Below, one piece after another: positions 38,399 through 47,855 of a stretch of DNA of 64,000 nt; positions within the stretch are counted from its first letter, which is position 1; every line of letters starts with the position of its first letter. The position numbers were made by a program, and so were the translations under genes. This stretch comes from Acidimicrobiia bacterium (GTDB lineage: Bacteria > Actinomycetota > Acidimicrobiia > Spongiisociales > ZC4RG35), in contig JANQOU010000002.1 of NCBI GenBank assembly GCA_028285585.1, forward strand, positions 329,263 through 393,262, read 5' to 3'. Under the pieces are notes generated by a model that made no database searches, was not told where the DNA came from, and worked only from the letters and a program-made list of their open reading frames with translations.

Positions 38399-38800
38399 TC
38401 AGCCGAAGAAGATCTCCAACTCCCTGGCAGCACTCTCGGGGCCATCCGATCCGTGGACCAGGTTGTTGGTCACGGCGAGCCCCAAATCGCCCCGGATCGT
38501 GCCCACTTCGGCCTTCTTGGGGTCGGTGGCGCCCATCAAGGTGCGGCACACGGAGATCGCCTCCTCCCCCGACCACTGCATGGCCACCACCGGCCCCGAA
38601 GTGATGAACTCGAGCAACTCGGGGAAGAACGGCTTGTCGACATGCTCGGCATAGTGACGCCGGGCCAGCGCCTCGTCGATGTCGAGCTTCCTGATCCTCT
38701 CGAGCGTCAAGCCCTTGCGCTCAAACCGTGAGATCACCTCGCCAACGAGCCCGCGGGCCACGCCGTCTGGCTTCACCATGATGAAAGTGTGTTCGGACAT
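38399..38800 (-). CDS. ndk: Nucleoside diphosphate kinase
   Basis: A 133-aa enzyme that balances NTP pools. The phospho-His is H116 in NNLVHGSD, and the ATP-site residues in [10 protein letters not shown] are present. Length is typical. It lies 78 bases upstream of mreB and 39 bases after folC on the same strand. Confidence 0.97.
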   Translation of the reverse strand: MSEHTFIMVKPDGVARGLVGEVISRFERKGLTLERIRKLDIDEALARRHYAEHVDKPFFPELLEFITSGPVVAMQWSGEEAISVCRTLMGATDPKKAEVGTIRGDLGLAVTNNLVHGSDGPESAARELEIFFG

Positions 38801-38839
38801 ATGGGATCAACGCTATCCGAGCGGCTGAGCCTGAGCGAG

Positions 38840-40126
38840 TCAGTCGACGAGCAACTCCCTGACCTCGCCTACCAGGTAGAGCGAGCCGGCAACCAGAACC
38901 GCTCCCTCTGGACCGGCCTCGGCGCGTGCCATGTCGACCGCATATTCGGGCGTCTCGGCGACAAGAACAGGAACGTCCACGAGAGGCGCCACACGCTCCG
39001 CCAGCTCGGCGGAGGGGACCGCTCGCTTCTCGTTCACCGAAGTGGCGACGATGCCGTCGACGAGCGGAGCCAGCCGCTCCACCATCAGCTCGACGTTCTT
39101 GTCACCCATCACCCCGAGCACCAACTGCCACCGCGTCGACGGGAACTCCTCGCGTAATGACTCGAAGACTGTCGTCACGCCGTCGGCGTTGTGCGCCCCG
39201 TCGATCATCATCAACGGGTTGGAGCCGACGCGCTCCAGTCGCCCCGGCATGGTCATGGCCGAAGCTGCGCTGCGCAGGGCGTCGGGATCGAGCTTGTCTC
39301 CCAACATGGCCTCTGCTGCTGCCACGGCAGTGCTGAGGTTGCTCAACTGGTATCTGCCGTGAAGAGGCAGGAACACGTCCTCATAGGTGTCCTCCGCTCC
39401 ATCGATGGTCACTAACCATCCGCCGACACCTCTCTCCGCTTCGGCCACCTTGTGATCCGACCCGTAGCGACGATGCTGGATGCCCAGATCACGGCTTCTC
39501 TCGTTGGCAACCTGCATCGCCTCATCAGGCAACGGGCCGGTGACCAGGATGGAGTTGGGACCGGCTATGGCCAGTTTCTCACCGGCAATCGTGGGGATGT
39601 CAGACCCGAGATACTCGGTGTGGTCGACTCCTATCGACGTGACCACGCAGACTTCCGCGTCGACCACGTTTGTGGCGTCGAGACGGCCGCCGAGCCCAAC
39701 CTCCAACACGACGGCGTTGACTGCTTGGTCGGCGAAGAAGGCGAACGCCGCCGCGGTCGTCAGCTCGAAATAGGTGTTCGGCGGAGAGCCGTTCGCCTCC
39801 CGGAGGTCAGCGAAGGCGGCGACATCTTGAACCGCCAGTGCGAACTCCTCTTTGGTCGAGTAGCGGCCGTTGACGGCCAGCCTCTCTTCGACCTTCTGAA
39901 GATGCGGTGATGTGTAGGTGCCGGTGGTCAACCCGTGGGCAACCAAGATGAGGGTGGCCATCCGGGATGTGGAGGTCTTCCCGTTGGTCCCGGCAACGTG
40001 GATGATCGGGTAACCCTCATCGGGCCGGCCCATCATCGCCAACAGGTCGTTGATGCGCTCGAGCCCCGGCTCGAGCCCCTGGCCGATGTGGTTGTCGAGG
40101 TATGCGACGGCGTCGGTGTATTCCAT
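38840..40126 (-). CDS. folC: Folylpolyglutamate/dihydrofolate synthase
   Basis: A 428-aa Mur-ligase-family enzyme that adds glutamate to folates. The P-loop is VAGTNGKTSTSRM, followed by YTSPHLQKVEERL and EVGLGGRLDATN, then GAHNADG in the C-terminal domain. ATG 40126 lies two bases after a strong hairpin whose 3' arm contains the only GGAG-like ribosome site, so translation may depend on melting it. Confidence 0.94.
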   Translation of the reverse strand: MEYTDAVAYLDNHIGQGLEPGLERINDLLAMMGRPDEGYPIIHVAGTNGKTSTSRMATLILVAHGLTTGTYTSPHLQKVEERLAVNGRYSTKEEFALAVQDVAAFADLREANGSPPNTYFELTTAAAFAFFADQAVNAVVLEVGLGGRLDATNVVDAEVCVVTSIGVDHTEYLGSDIPTIAGEKLAIAGPNSILVTGPLPDEAMQVANERSRDLGIQHRRYGSDHKVAEAERGVGGWLVTIDGAEDTYEDVFLPLHGRYQLSNLSTAVAAAEAMLGDKLDPDALRSAASAMTMPGRLERVGSNPLMMIDGAHNADGVTTVFESLREEFPSTRWQLVLGVMGDKNVELMVERLAPLVDGIVATSVNEKRAVPSAELAERVAPLVDVPVLVAETPEYAVDMARAEAGPEGAVLVAGSLYLVGEVRELLVD

Positions 40127-40128
40127 GA

Positions 40129-40160
40129 GAAAGCTCCGGGAGGTTAATCCCGGGGCTTTC
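40129..40160 (-). terminator. Hairpin between surface-protein gene and folC
   Basis: Arms GAAAGC-T-CCGGGA and TCCCGG-G-GCTTTC pair at 12 of 13 positions around a 6-base loop. It probably terminates the surface-protein transcript but has no U-tract. It ends two bases before the folC ATG and could also sequester the folC ribosome site. Confidence 0.6.
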
Positions 40161-40183
40161 GTTTACCGACTACAGACGTTCTT

Positions 40184-42328
40184 CTAAGAAGTCGTCTCTT
40201 CGCGTCGTCTCGAGCTCATCACCAGTAGCAAGCCGGATCCCAAGAGCATCGTGGAGAGAGCGAACAACACATCGCTCTCGATACCCGTGAGCGGAAGCTC
40301 GTCCACCGGCGTACAGTCATCGATGACCAGCGAGCCGTTGGCCACAAATCCCGTCGGGAACTCGAAGCCGTCCGCGGCGGTGGCCTGCCAGACGTAGTCA
40401 CCTGGCTCAACCTTGATGGTTGCATCGTTGGTGACCGTCGCCACGACGTTGCCTTCGCCATCCCTGATCTCAACGGTGGCACCATCGGCGACCGACACGG
40501 TCACGGTGATCTCACCGACACCCTCTTCGTTGACGACGCTGCAATCTCCACCGACCGTCACCAGGATCGAGGCGAGGACCTCATCCTGAGTGTTCGTCCA
40601 GGTGCAGGTGACGACCTCTTCGAAGTCGACAACTGCCGTTGCAGTCGCTCCACTTGTCGAAGAGTTCTGCGGTCCGGTCTCTTCACAGACCACCCGCACG
40701 AAGCTCCACCCTTGAGCAGCGAGCTCGTCGGAGATGACCTCCGTGATCTCGTACTCACCGACGGGAACCGGCGCCATGACAGAGCCTCCGATCTCAACAC
40801 CGACAACAGGGGCGCTGCCGATGAAGTCACCGATGGCGGGGGCCGCGAAGTCGAACGCCTCCGTAGTCGAGCCCAGAAGAGCGTTCTTCTCGATCACGAT
40901 GAGCCCAAGCTCAGGTGTGTTCTCGTACGTGCACTCGACGGAGCCACGCTCCTCGGTCACGGTCATCGAAACGGCACGTTCCACTATCTCGTATTCACCA
41001 CCATCAGCGGTACATGAGATGTTGGTCAGCTGCCAACCATCGGGAATCGACTCACGGGTTGCGAACGGCTGGCCCACTGGGGCCACTTCTTGGATCGAGT
41101 TTCCGTCACGGACGGTGCCGACGAGGTCACCGTCGAAGGAGAACAGCTTGTCGCCGTAGGTCTCCTGGAGCAACGCATCCCACTCGCCATTCCCGATCTT
41201 GGGGAAGACGACCTTCTTGGTGACCGTCACGGTGCCCGGATCCGGCGGGTCCACATCGTTGATGAACGAACATGTGACGTTCTCCCCGGGGCGGAGATCG
41301 AAACCAGCCCCTCTTCCATGGAGGTTCTCGACACCGGTGGCCACGAAGCCTTCCCTCATGTCGGAGTCGCAGAGCCAACCGACGTAGGTGAACCCATCAG
41401 CCGCCGCCTCGGTCAGTTGGTAGGTCCCAGCCGCCACGGACCAGGTGTGTGAGCCGACGCCATCAGTGACCTCGACCGTGTTGTCAACCCCGTTTCCGTC
41501 GGACAGGTTGAAGGCGAAAGCCTGTTCAACACCATCGATGTCCAGCTTCTCGACGGTGACGCTCTGAGTCTGGACCACGTCGTTGATGAACCTACATGTG
41601 ATGTTCTCACCAGGATCGACCACGAAAGCAGCCCCTTCTCCATGCAAGTTCTCAACTGCGGTCATGACGAAACCGTCCATGTCGGACGTGCAGTCAAAAC
41701 CGAAGAGTGAGAACCCATCGGCTGCCGCCTCCGTCAGGTGATAGCTCCCGACCGCCACGTCGGACCAGGTGTGTGAACCACCATCAACGACATTGACCGA
41801 GCTATTAGACGAACCGAGGGGATCGCCGAGGTTGAAGTTGAATTCTTGCTCCACACCGTCGATGTCCGCCTTTATCACGGTGACGCTCTGCGTCGGCTCC
41901 GGGTCGCCGCCACAGTTCAACTCGATGTTGAGCGTGAACGAAAACTCGCCAGCAGGCCAGTTCGGTGAGAACGAGCCAGCTGTGTTGTAGTTGTACACGG
42001 GCTGGGCGTCGTCGTCATAGGCGTCGACGACGATCTGAAGCGAGAAGATCCCACCAGGATCCCTGACCCCGCTGTTGCTGTAGCTGGTCCAACCGGCGTG
42101 GGACTCCACCACAGAGCCGTCCTCAAGAATACTGATGCTGGCACCGTTGAAGTAACGGTTGAGGTCAACTGTCCAGCCGTCACAGCTCCATGTGACAGTC
42201 CCGTCGTGTGCGTCGGCACGTTCTGAGTACGCCACCATGAGCGACATCAACATCGCCAGCGCGGCGAAAATCGCCACGAGACGCTGACCGTTGGTCACCG
42301 GGCGTACGGGCGTGTTGAGGCCCATCAT
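40184..42328 (-). CDS. Large surface-anchored protein with LPxTG-like sorting signal
   Basis: About 714 aa from MMGLNTPVRP; the frame can extend 30 residues upstream. A signal peptide (about 17-40, ends ADA) is followed by an N-terminal beta-rich domain, then at least two tandem prealbumin-like repeats of about 95 residues sharing SVTV-x-K-x-DIDGVEQ, HTW, YxLTEAAADGF and ENLHGxGA, a DUF5979-like segment and a SpaA-like segment. The end is classic: LPLTG, a hydrophobic helix and RRREE. Cell-wall attachment by sortase is inferred; there is no sortase gene in the window. It may serve in adhesion or as a pilus-like component. Its GC and repeats look native. Confidence 0.8.
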   Translation of the reverse strand: MMGLNTPVRPVTNGQRLVAIFAALAMLMSLMVAYSERADAHDGTVTWSCDGWTVDLNRYFNGASISILEDGSVVESHAGWTSYSNSGVRDPGGIFSLQIVVDAYDDDAQPVYNYNTAGSFSPNWPAGEFSFTLNIELNCGGDPEPTQSVTVIKADIDGVEQEFNFNLGDPLGSSNSSVNVVDGGSHTWSDVAVGSYHLTEAAADGFSLFGFDCTSDMDGFVMTAVENLHGEGAAFVVDPGENITCRFINDVVQTQSVTVEKLDIDGVEQAFAFNLSDGNGVDNTVEVTDGVGSHTWSVAAGTYQLTEAAADGFTYVGWLCDSDMREGFVATGVENLHGRGAGFDLRPGENVTCSFINDVDPPDPGTVTVTKKVVFPKIGNGEWDALLQETYGDKLFSFDGDLVGTVRDGNSIQEVAPVGQPFATRESIPDGWQLTNISCTADGGEYEIVERAVSMTVTEERGSVECTYENTPELGLIVIEKNALLGSTTEAFDFAAPAIGDFIGSAPVVGVEIGGSVMAPVPVGEYEITEVISDELAAQGWSFVRVVCEETGPQNSSTSGATATAVVDFEEVVTCTWTNTQDEVLASILVTVGGDCSVVNEEGVGEITVTVSVADGATVEIRDGEGNVVATVTNDATIKVEPGDYVWQATAADGFEFPTGFVANGSLVIDDCTPVDELPLTGIESDVLFALSTMLLGSGLLLVMSSRRREETTS

Positions 42329-42607
42329 CGGATGTCCCCCATTCGCCAATTGCGAATACTCATTCTGTCCTACCCCTTCGTAGTTCACGGGATAGGTCGG
42401 TCTCACCACTGGCTCCACCAGATCCAGGTGACCGGATACGGATCTGGCTTCAGGGCCTCCCTATTTCCCAACTCGTGATTGACCACTCAAAGTGAGTGAT
42501 AAGCACAGTGTGTAGCCTTGTTGTCAGGTGTCAAACGACATTTGACGACAAACGCCAACCTACACCGATTGGACTAGACCTTGCCAACCGGCTGGTGGGT
42601 CTAGCGA

Positions 42608-42640
42608 CCTAAAAGGCCCACCCAGAAAGGCCCTTTTAGG
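42608..42640 (-). terminator. Hairpin overlapping the clpX stop codon
   Basis: CCTAAAAGGCCC (42608-42619) and GGCCCTTTTAGG (42629-42640) pair at 11 of 12 positions with a 9-base loop. The clpX stop (42636-42638) is inside the right arm. It has no long U-run. It likely ends the tig-clpP-clpX transcript. Confidence 0.65.
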
Positions 42641-43901
42641 CGGTCCGCTCCGTCGGCGGCGCTACGTCGGTGACCGGAACCAGCGTCGGGTTCACCTTCT
42701 TCTCTACCACGTCGCGATCGATGAGGACCTGCTCTACATCGTCACGTGACGGCAGGTCATACATTGTGTTGAGAAGAACCTCTTCCATGATCGCCCTCAA
42801 GCCGCGCGCCCCGGTCGATCTCTTCAATGCCTGCTCGGCGATCGCCTCCAGAGAGTCCGGCGTGAAAACAAGATCGACATGGTCCATCTCGAACATGCGG
42901 GCGTACTGCTTGGTCAGGGCATTCTTGGGCTCGGTGAGGATCGCCACCAGCGCCTCCTCGTCGAGGTCGTCAACCGTGGCCATGACCGGGAGCCGGCCGA
43001 TGAACTCAGGGATCAGCCCGTACTTCATCAAGTCCTCGGGGAGCACCTCGGCGAGCAACTCCGTCTGGCGGCCCTCCTCTTTGGATCGAAGCTCGGCGCC
43101 GAAACCCACGCCGCGCTTGCCGATCCGGTTGCCGATGATGTCTTCGAGCCCGCCAAACGCACCACCGAGGATGAAAAGGACGTTGGTGGTGTCGAGCTGA
43201 ATGAACTCCTGATGCGGGTGCTTGCGCCCGCCCTGAGGCGGCACAGAGGCAACGGTTCCCTCCAGGATCTTGAGCAGGGCCTGTTGCACGCCCTCGCCTG
43301 ACACATCCCTGGTGATCGACGGGTTCTCGGCCTTGCGGGACACCTTGTCGATCTCATCGATGTAGATGATCCCCTGCTGAGCGCGATTGACGTCGTAGTC
43401 GGCGGCCTGGAGCAGCTTGAGAAGGATGTTCTCAACATCCTCACCGACATAACCCGCCTCGGTGAGGCTCGTGGCGTCGGCGATGGCAAAGGGAACGTTG
43501 AGCTGTCTGGCCAACGTCTGGGCCAGGAGGGTCTTCCCCGACCCGGTGGGCCCGATGAGGATGATGTTCGACTTCTGCAACTCGACGTCACGCTGCACAT
43601 CCCCGGTGCGGATCCGCTTGTAGTGGTTGTAGACGGCCACGGCCAGCTTGCGCTTGGCCTCCTCCTGGCCAACCACGTAGTCATCGAGATAGACCTTGAT
43701 CTCAGCCGGCTTGGGGAGCTCGGTGAAGCTGATCTCCTCAGAGGTCGAGGAGAACTCCTCTTCGATTATCTCGTTGCAGAGGTCGATGCACTCGTCGCAG
43801 ATGTAGACACCGGGACCGGCGATGAGTTTCTTGACCTGCTTCTGCGACTTGCCGCAGAAACTGCACTTGAGCAGCTCACCACCGTCACCAAGTCTTGCCA
43901 T
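42636..43901 (-). CDS. clpX: ClpX ATPase subunit of ClpXP protease
   Basis: A 421-aa AAA+ unfoldase. The N-terminal zinc-binding domain has four Cys (CSFCGKS ... CDECIDLC). Walker A is GPTGSGKT and Walker B is IIYIDEIDK, with sensor 2 in the RSTGARGLR segment. The IGF-type ClpP-docking loop is near [13 protein letters not shown]. It follows clpP by 27 bases in the order tig-clpP-clpX. tmRNA and SmpB, also in this window, feed substrates to it. Confidence 0.97.
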   Translation of the reverse strand: MARLGDGGELLKCSFCGKSQKQVKKLIAGPGVYICDECIDLCNEIIEEEFSSTSEEISFTELPKPAEIKVYLDDYVVGQEEAKRKLAVAVYNHYKRIRTGDVQRDVELQKSNIILIGPTGSGKTLLAQTLARQLNVPFAIADATSLTEAGYVGEDVENILLKLLQAADYDVNRAQQGIIYIDEIDKVSRKAENPSITRDVSGEGVQQALLKILEGTVASVPPQGGRKHPHQEFIQLDTTNVLFILGGAFGGLEDIIGNRIGKRGVGFGAELRSKEEGRQTELLAEVLPEDLMKYGLIPEFIGRLPVMATVDDLDEEALVAILTEPKNALTKQYARMFEMDHVDLVFTPDSLEAIAEQALKRSTGARGLRAIMEEVLLNTMYDLPSRDDVEQVLIDRDVVEKKVNPTLVPVTDVAPPTERTA

Positions 43902-43928
43902 TCGGGCGCTTCTCCTCCGAGGACCGAT

Positions 43929-44552
43929 TTATTCGGAGGGAGAGGCTACCGCGGCAAGCTCTCGTCTTGTGAGCACTCCGTCGATGACCCCGTACTCCTT
44001 GGCCTCGTCCGCCAGCATCCAGTAGTCGCGCTCTGTGTCCTGGGCGATCTTCTCCAGCGGCTGACTGGTGTGGTCGGCGAGGATCTCGTTCAACTGCTCT
44101 CTCATCTGCACGATCAGGCGGGCTTGGATCTCGATGTCGGTCGCCTGGCCTTGAGCGCCGCCATGGGGTTGATGGAGCATGACTCGCGCATGGGGAAGTG
44201 CGTAGCGCTTGCCTTCGGCACCACCCGCCAGGATCACTGCGGCGGCTGAGGCGGCCATACCCATGCAAACGGTGTTCACATCGGGCTTGATGTACTGCAT
44301 GGTGTCGTAGATCGCGAAAAGTGACGTTATGGAGCCACCCGGTGAGTTGATGTAGAGGAAGACGTCCTTGTCTGGATCGTCGGACTCGAGATGAAGAAGC
44401 TGGGCCATGATCAGGTTGGCGATCGTGTCGTCGATCGGCGTGCCCAAGAAGATGATCCGGTCTTTGAGGAGCCGGCTGTAGATGTCGAAGTAGCGCTCAC
44501 CCCGGCTCGTCTGCTCGAAGACCGTGGGTACTACGTAGTTGTCAGCTCTCAT
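43929..44552 (-). CDS. clpP: ClpP protease subunit
   Basis: A 207-aa serine peptidase. The catalytic triad is S102 (GMAASAAAV), H127 (VMLHQPHGG) and D176 (DTERD). YINSPGGS forms the oxyanion strand. Only one clpP is seen here, whereas many actinobacteria have tandem clpP1P2; a second copy may lie elsewhere. It overlaps the tig stop by 4 bases. Confidence 0.96.
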   Translation of the reverse strand: MRADNYVVPTVFEQTSRGERYFDIYSRLLKDRIIFLGTPIDDTIANLIMAQLLHLESDDPDKDVFLYINSPGGSITSLFAIYDTMQYIKPDVNTVCMGMAASAAAVILAGGAEGKRYALPHARVMLHQPHGGAQGQATDIEIQARLIVQMREQLNEILADHTSQPLEKIAQDTERDYWMLADEAKEYGVIDGVLTRRELAAVASPSE

Positions 44553-45943
44553 TCCTCTTCCTCCAAGACCTCGGCTGTGACGACTTCCCCTTCGACGACG
44601 TCATCGTCCAGCACTTCAGCCTCAACTTCGGGGATTTCAATGCTCAGGTCAACCGGGTTGCCGTCCTCGTCCACCGCCGCGGCGTTGTCGAGAATGGCTT
44701 CCAGCGCTCTGTTGCGCAGAATATCACTGGCCAGTGCCAATTCTTGACCGCTCTCCTGAAAGGCTTTGAGATAGGCCACGGGGTCACCCGACTGTGCCGC
44801 CAGCGCCTGGAGGGCGTTGGACAGGTCCTCGTCGGTGACGTCGATCTCCTCGGACTTGGCTACGGCCTCCAGCACCAGGCGGTTGCGTATGGAGAGGTCC
44901 GCCTGAGCTTGGAGGTCGGCAACAAACGCATCCTGACCGATCCCCGAAGCCTGGAAGTAGTCGTCCAGAGTCAGTTCGGTCTCCTCGAGACGGTGGAGGA
45001 AGTTGTGCAGGTGCCGGTCCATCTCGGCCCTGGTGAGCGCTTCCGGCAGCTCCACCTCGACCTGGTCTCGGAGAGTGGAAAGCGCCTTCTCCGAGTATTC
45101 CCGTGACACGGCCTGGAGCTTGGCGTCGCCCAAGCGGTCACGAAGCTCCTCGGTCAACTCCTCAACGGTGTCGAACTCGGTGTTTTCGTCCACCCATTCA
45201 TCGGTCAGGTCAGGGAGAACACGCTCTTTGACTTCGTTGACGGTGAGTTTGAAGGTGACATGCTCCCCTGCGTTGTCACCGAAGCCCTCGGGCAGTGGGG
45301 CATCCAAGGACAACTCCTCGCCGGCGGACACGCCAGGCAACTCCTCGTCGATGCCCTCGATGAACAGCCCTGAGCCGACCTGATAGAGAAGGTCCGCAGC
45401 AGAGGCTTCCTCCAGTTGCTCACCGTCCTGGTGCGCTTCGACATCGATCGAGACGAAGTCACCCTCGACTGCGGGACGCTCCACCTCTTCGACAGTGGCG
45501 AACTGCTCGAGCATCCGCGTGGTCTGCTGATCTAGGTCCTCGTCCGTGACCGCCGGGTTGGTGACTTCGATCTTTCGCTCCCGGTAATTCGGCAGCTCGA
45601 TCTCGGGCCACAACGTGACCCTCACCTCGACCTCCACTCCCCCGTCGATGTCATCGAGCGAGCTGAGCTCGGGCGTGACCGCGGGCTGGATGTCTTCGTC
45701 AGCGAGAACCTCGGTGAGGACCGGCGGGACCAGATCGTCGATTGCCTCCTGGCGAACCCGCTCCGGGCCAACCGTTGCCTCCACGACAGGCAGCGGGGCC
45801 TTGCCCGGCCTGAAGCCGTGGATCTTCACCTCGTTGGCGAGCTTCCGAGCAGCAGCCTTCTTGGCCTCGGCGATCTTCTCGTCGCTGATCTGGAACTTGA
45901 CGAGCCGCTCAAAGGGACCCGACTCGGTGATGGTTGTCGTCAT
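44549..45943 (-). CDS. tig: Trigger factor
   Basis: A 464-aa ribosome-bound chaperone. ATG 45943 ([19 protein letters not shown]) is the start; the longer frame runs into the tRNA. The ribosome-binding signature [13 protein letters not shown] is at about 43-55, the FKBP-like PPIase domain at about 155-245, and then the helical C-terminal arms with a very acidic tail. Coupled to clpP and clpX, it forms a folding-and-degradation operon. Confidence 0.94.
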   Translation of the reverse strand: MTTTITESGPFERLVKFQISDEKIAEAKKAAARKLANEVKIHGFRPGKAPLPVVEATVGPERVRQEAIDDLVPPVLTEVLADEDIQPAVTPELSSLDDIDGGVEVEVRVTLWPEIELPNYRERKIEVTNPAVTDEDLDQQTTRMLEQFATVEEVERPAVEGDFVSIDVEAHQDGEQLEEASAADLLYQVGSGLFIEGIDEELPGVSAGEELSLDAPLPEGFGDNAGEHVTFKLTVNEVKERVLPDLTDEWVDENTEFDTVEELTEELRDRLGDAKLQAVSREYSEKALSTLRDQVEVELPEALTRAEMDRHLHNFLHRLEETELTLDDYFQASGIGQDAFVADLQAQADLSIRNRLVLEAVAKSEEIDVTDEDLSNALQALAAQSGDPVAYLKAFQESGQELALASDILRNRALEAILDNAAAVDEDGNPVDLSIEIPEVEAEVLDDDVVEGEVVTAEVLEEEE

Positions 45944-45965
45944 TCTCTTCCTCGTAACAGTCAAA

Positions 45966-45985
45966 CGGGGCGCTGACGCGCCCCG
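45966..45985 (-). terminator. Terminator hairpin after tRNA-His
   Basis: A perfect 8-bp stem (CGGGGCGC/GCGCCCCG) with a 4-base loop. On the minus strand it is followed by TTTGACTG. It separates the His-Arg-Gly tRNA unit from tig. Confidence 0.7.
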
Positions 45986-45990
45986 CGATC

Positions 45991-46067
45991 TGGGGTGACC
46001 GACGGGACTTGAACCCGCGACATCCTGGACCACAACCAGGTGCTCTACCAGACTGAGCTACGGCCAC
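45991..46067 (-). tRNA. tRNA-His (anticodon GTG)
   Basis: Acceptor GTGGCCG/CGGTCAC, anticodon stem CCTGG/CCAGG with loop TTGTGGT, discriminator C73 and encoded CCA. A genomic G precedes position 1, supplying the extra G(-1) required for histidine charging. Confidence 0.94.
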
Positions 46068-46130
46068 CATGTGGCGAATGGATGCAGGCTAATTGTGAAC
46101 CTGCGCCTGACTTTCGTCAGACCCTGCCGG

Positions 46131-46204
46131 CGCCCCCGGGAGGACTCGAACCCCCAACCTACGGATTAGAAGTCCGTCGCTCTATCCAATTGAGCTACAG
46201 GGGC
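46131..46204 (-). tRNA. tRNA-Arg (anticodon TCT)
   Basis: A 74-base cloverleaf with acceptor GCCCCTG/CGGGGGC, anticodon stem ACGGA/TCCGT and loop CTTCTAA. It reads AGA/AGG codons. Confidence 0.93.
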
Positions 46205-46274
46205 CCGTGGCGCTACTCGACCCGGCCCTCATCGAACCTGGATCCGGCAGACCCGCCTCTCGGCGATCCATTCG

Positions 46275-46345
<71 letters not shown>

Positions 46346-46422
46346 AGACCCTCCCATTTTAGGGTCGTTGGTCGGGCTGGTCGGAATCAGATCCTGTCAC
46401 TGTCCGATGCGACGCTCAAGGC

Positions 46423-46878
46423 ATGAGCAAGACAAGAAAGTGTGGAAGCTGCCAAAACGACCTACCGCTCTCGAGCTTCAACTTCAAGAACAAGAAGTTG
46501 TCGACGTTTCAAAGCTACTGCAGAAGTTGTGCAAACAAGGCTTGGCGCGAGTGGTATGCCAAGCCCAGGAACAAAGCCCGCCACCTCGAGGCACTTCGAC
46601 AGCGCCGCAAGAGGCGCACTGCCCGCAACAAAAGCGTCGTCGAGAAGCTCAAGTCGTCTCCCTGTGCCGACTGCCATCAGGTCTTTCCTGTGGAGGCCAT
46701 GGACTTTGATCACCTCTACGACAAAGAAGCTCTGATATCCAAGCTCGTCTACACAGCCGGCACTGAACGTCTGTTGGCCGAAATCTCAAAATGTGAAGTG
46801 GTTTGCTCAAACTGTCATCGCATCCGGACGGCCGAACGGCTTCGAAGCCGTGTCAGCAAAATGGCCGCCGAGAACTAG
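46423..46878 (+). CDS. HNH-type zinc-finger protein
   Basis: A 151-aa protein. The N-terminal C-x2-C ... C-x2-C finger (CGSCQNDLPLSSF ... YCRSC) is followed by a basic linker. A C-terminal HNH-like module has CADCHQVFPVEAMDFDH and EVVCSNCHRIRTAERL, that is C-x2-C, D-x-D-H and C-x2-C-H. Small proteins of this form are common in actinobacteria and phages and may be nucleases; activity is not proven. It lies alone between minus-strand tRNA-Gly and plus-strand tRNA-Pro, a frequent spot for mobile genes. Confidence 0.8.
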   Translation: MSKTRKCGSCQNDLPLSSFNFKNKKLSTFQSYCRSCANKAWREWYAKPRNKARHLEALRQRRKRRTARNKSVVEKLKSSPCADCHQVFPVEAMDFDHLYDKEALISKLVYTAGTERLLAEISKCEVVCSNCHRIRTAERLRSRVSKMAAEN

Positions 46879-46891
46879 GGTGAACCTTGTT

Positions 46892-46969
46892 CGGGCTGTG
46901 GCGCAGCTTGGTTAGCGCGCGACGTTTGGGACGTCGAGGCCGTCGGTTCGAATCCGACCAGCCCGACCA
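46892..46969 (+). tRNA. tRNA-Pro (anticodon TGG)
   Basis: Acceptor CGGGCTG/CAGCCCG, anticodon stem CGACG/CGTCG with loop TTTGGGA, discriminator A and encoded CCA. It starts 14 bases after the HNH gene stop. Confidence 0.94.
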
Positions 46970-47035
46970 GGCCCCCAATGCGATGAGTTCAGACCCGCCC
47001 TTAGCCTTCACCGGCCCAGCCGGTAGAGTCGACCC

Positions 47036-47108
47036 GGGTCGCTAGCTCAATTGGCAGAGCAGGGGCCTCTTAAGCCCAAGGTTGCGGGTTCGATTCCCGC
47101 GCGACCCA
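47036..47108 (+). tRNA. tRNA-Lys (anticodon CTT)
   Basis: A 73-base cloverleaf with acceptor GGGTCGC/GCGACCC, anticodon loop CTCTTAA and T arm GCGGG/CCCGC. The outer anticodon-stem pair is a G-A mismatch. CCA is not encoded. Confidence 0.92.
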
Positions 47109-47109
47109 C

Positions 47110-47133
47110 GAAGCCCCTCCTTGGAGGGGCTTC
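47110..47133 (+). terminator. Terminator hairpin after tRNA-Lys
   Basis: A perfect 11-bp stem (GAAGCCCCTCC/GGAGGGGCTTC) with a 2-base loop, starting 2 bases after the tRNA end. It is followed by ATTCATG rather than a U-run. Confidence 0.75.
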
Positions 47134-47157
47134 ATTCATGCCACAATCACACATCAC

Positions 47158-47241
47158 GCGGGTGTGGCGGAATTGGCAGACGCGCAGGGTTTAGGTCCCT
47201 GTGTCCGAAAGGACGTGGAGGTTCAAATCCTCTCGCCCGCA
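47158..47241 (+). tRNA. tRNA-Leu (anticodon TAG)
   Basis: An 84-base class II tRNA with acceptor GCGGGTG/CGCCCGC, anticodon stem CAGGG/CCCTG with loop TTTAGGT, and the long variable arm TGTCCGAAAGGACG. It is convergent with the VanZ gene, 5 bases away. Confidence 0.94.
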
Positions 47242-47246
47242 CCCAG

Positions 47247-47831
47247 CTAGCCGTCGTCCCAGGTGCGGACCCAACCGACAACGGCCGTCACCGACCAGAC
47301 GACACTGACTCCCAGAGCCGCCGCGATCGTGTTGAAGACAATGTCGACCCAGTCGAACACTCGATTGGGCAGGAACCACTGGATCAACTCATCGAAGCCG
47401 CCGAGCAGAACAGTCGTCACGAATGCCCAAACCGCAGGCAGCACCACAAGAGATCCGTTCGTTCGGCGTTCCCGGAGGGCCATGTAGACCAGGCCGGCCA
47501 CAACGCTGTACTCGATCAGATGCGTTCGCTCCTCGATGTTCACATCAGTGGGAGCCAGCCAACCCCTGAGCACGGCTAGCGCGAAGATCGACAGGACGAA
47601 GCCAACCGCGATCACCTCGGCCCAACGCGGCCGTCTCCGAAGCCACCACACCAGCCCGGCCAGTCCGGCGACACCCAACGCCACAGCCAGGCTCAGCCTC
47701 AGCAGGTTTCGCTCCCTAAGGTAATTCGCCACCCCCGGGGCGAGCCCCAGTGTCGACCAGATCAACAACTGTGTGATCGCGACCCAGGCCCAAATCCGTC
47801 TCTCTCGCTGCGAGGTGAACAACCCGCTCAC
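47247..47831 (-). CDS. VanZ-family membrane protein
   Basis: A 194-aa protein with about six helices. The VanZ signature is present: ERTHLIEYSVVAGLVYMALRE followed by GFDELIQWFLPNRVFDWVDI and FNTIAAALG. VanZ proteins are linked to teicoplanin resistance and lipid or wall chemistry, but most chromosomal copies have unknown roles. It lies 24 bases downstream of rdgB on the same strand and may end that operon. Confidence 0.85.
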   Translation of the reverse strand: MSGLFTSQRERRIWAWVAITQLLIWSTLGLAPGVANYLRERNLLRLSLAVALGVAGLAGLVWWLRRRPRWAEVIAVGFVLSIFALAVLRGWLAPTDVNIEERTHLIEYSVVAGLVYMALRERRTNGSLVVLPAVWAFVTTVLLGGFDELIQWFLPNRVFDWVDIVFNTIAAALGVSVVWSVTAVVGWVRTWDDG

Positions 47832-47855
47832 GACATCACGAATGCTGGGGTCCGG

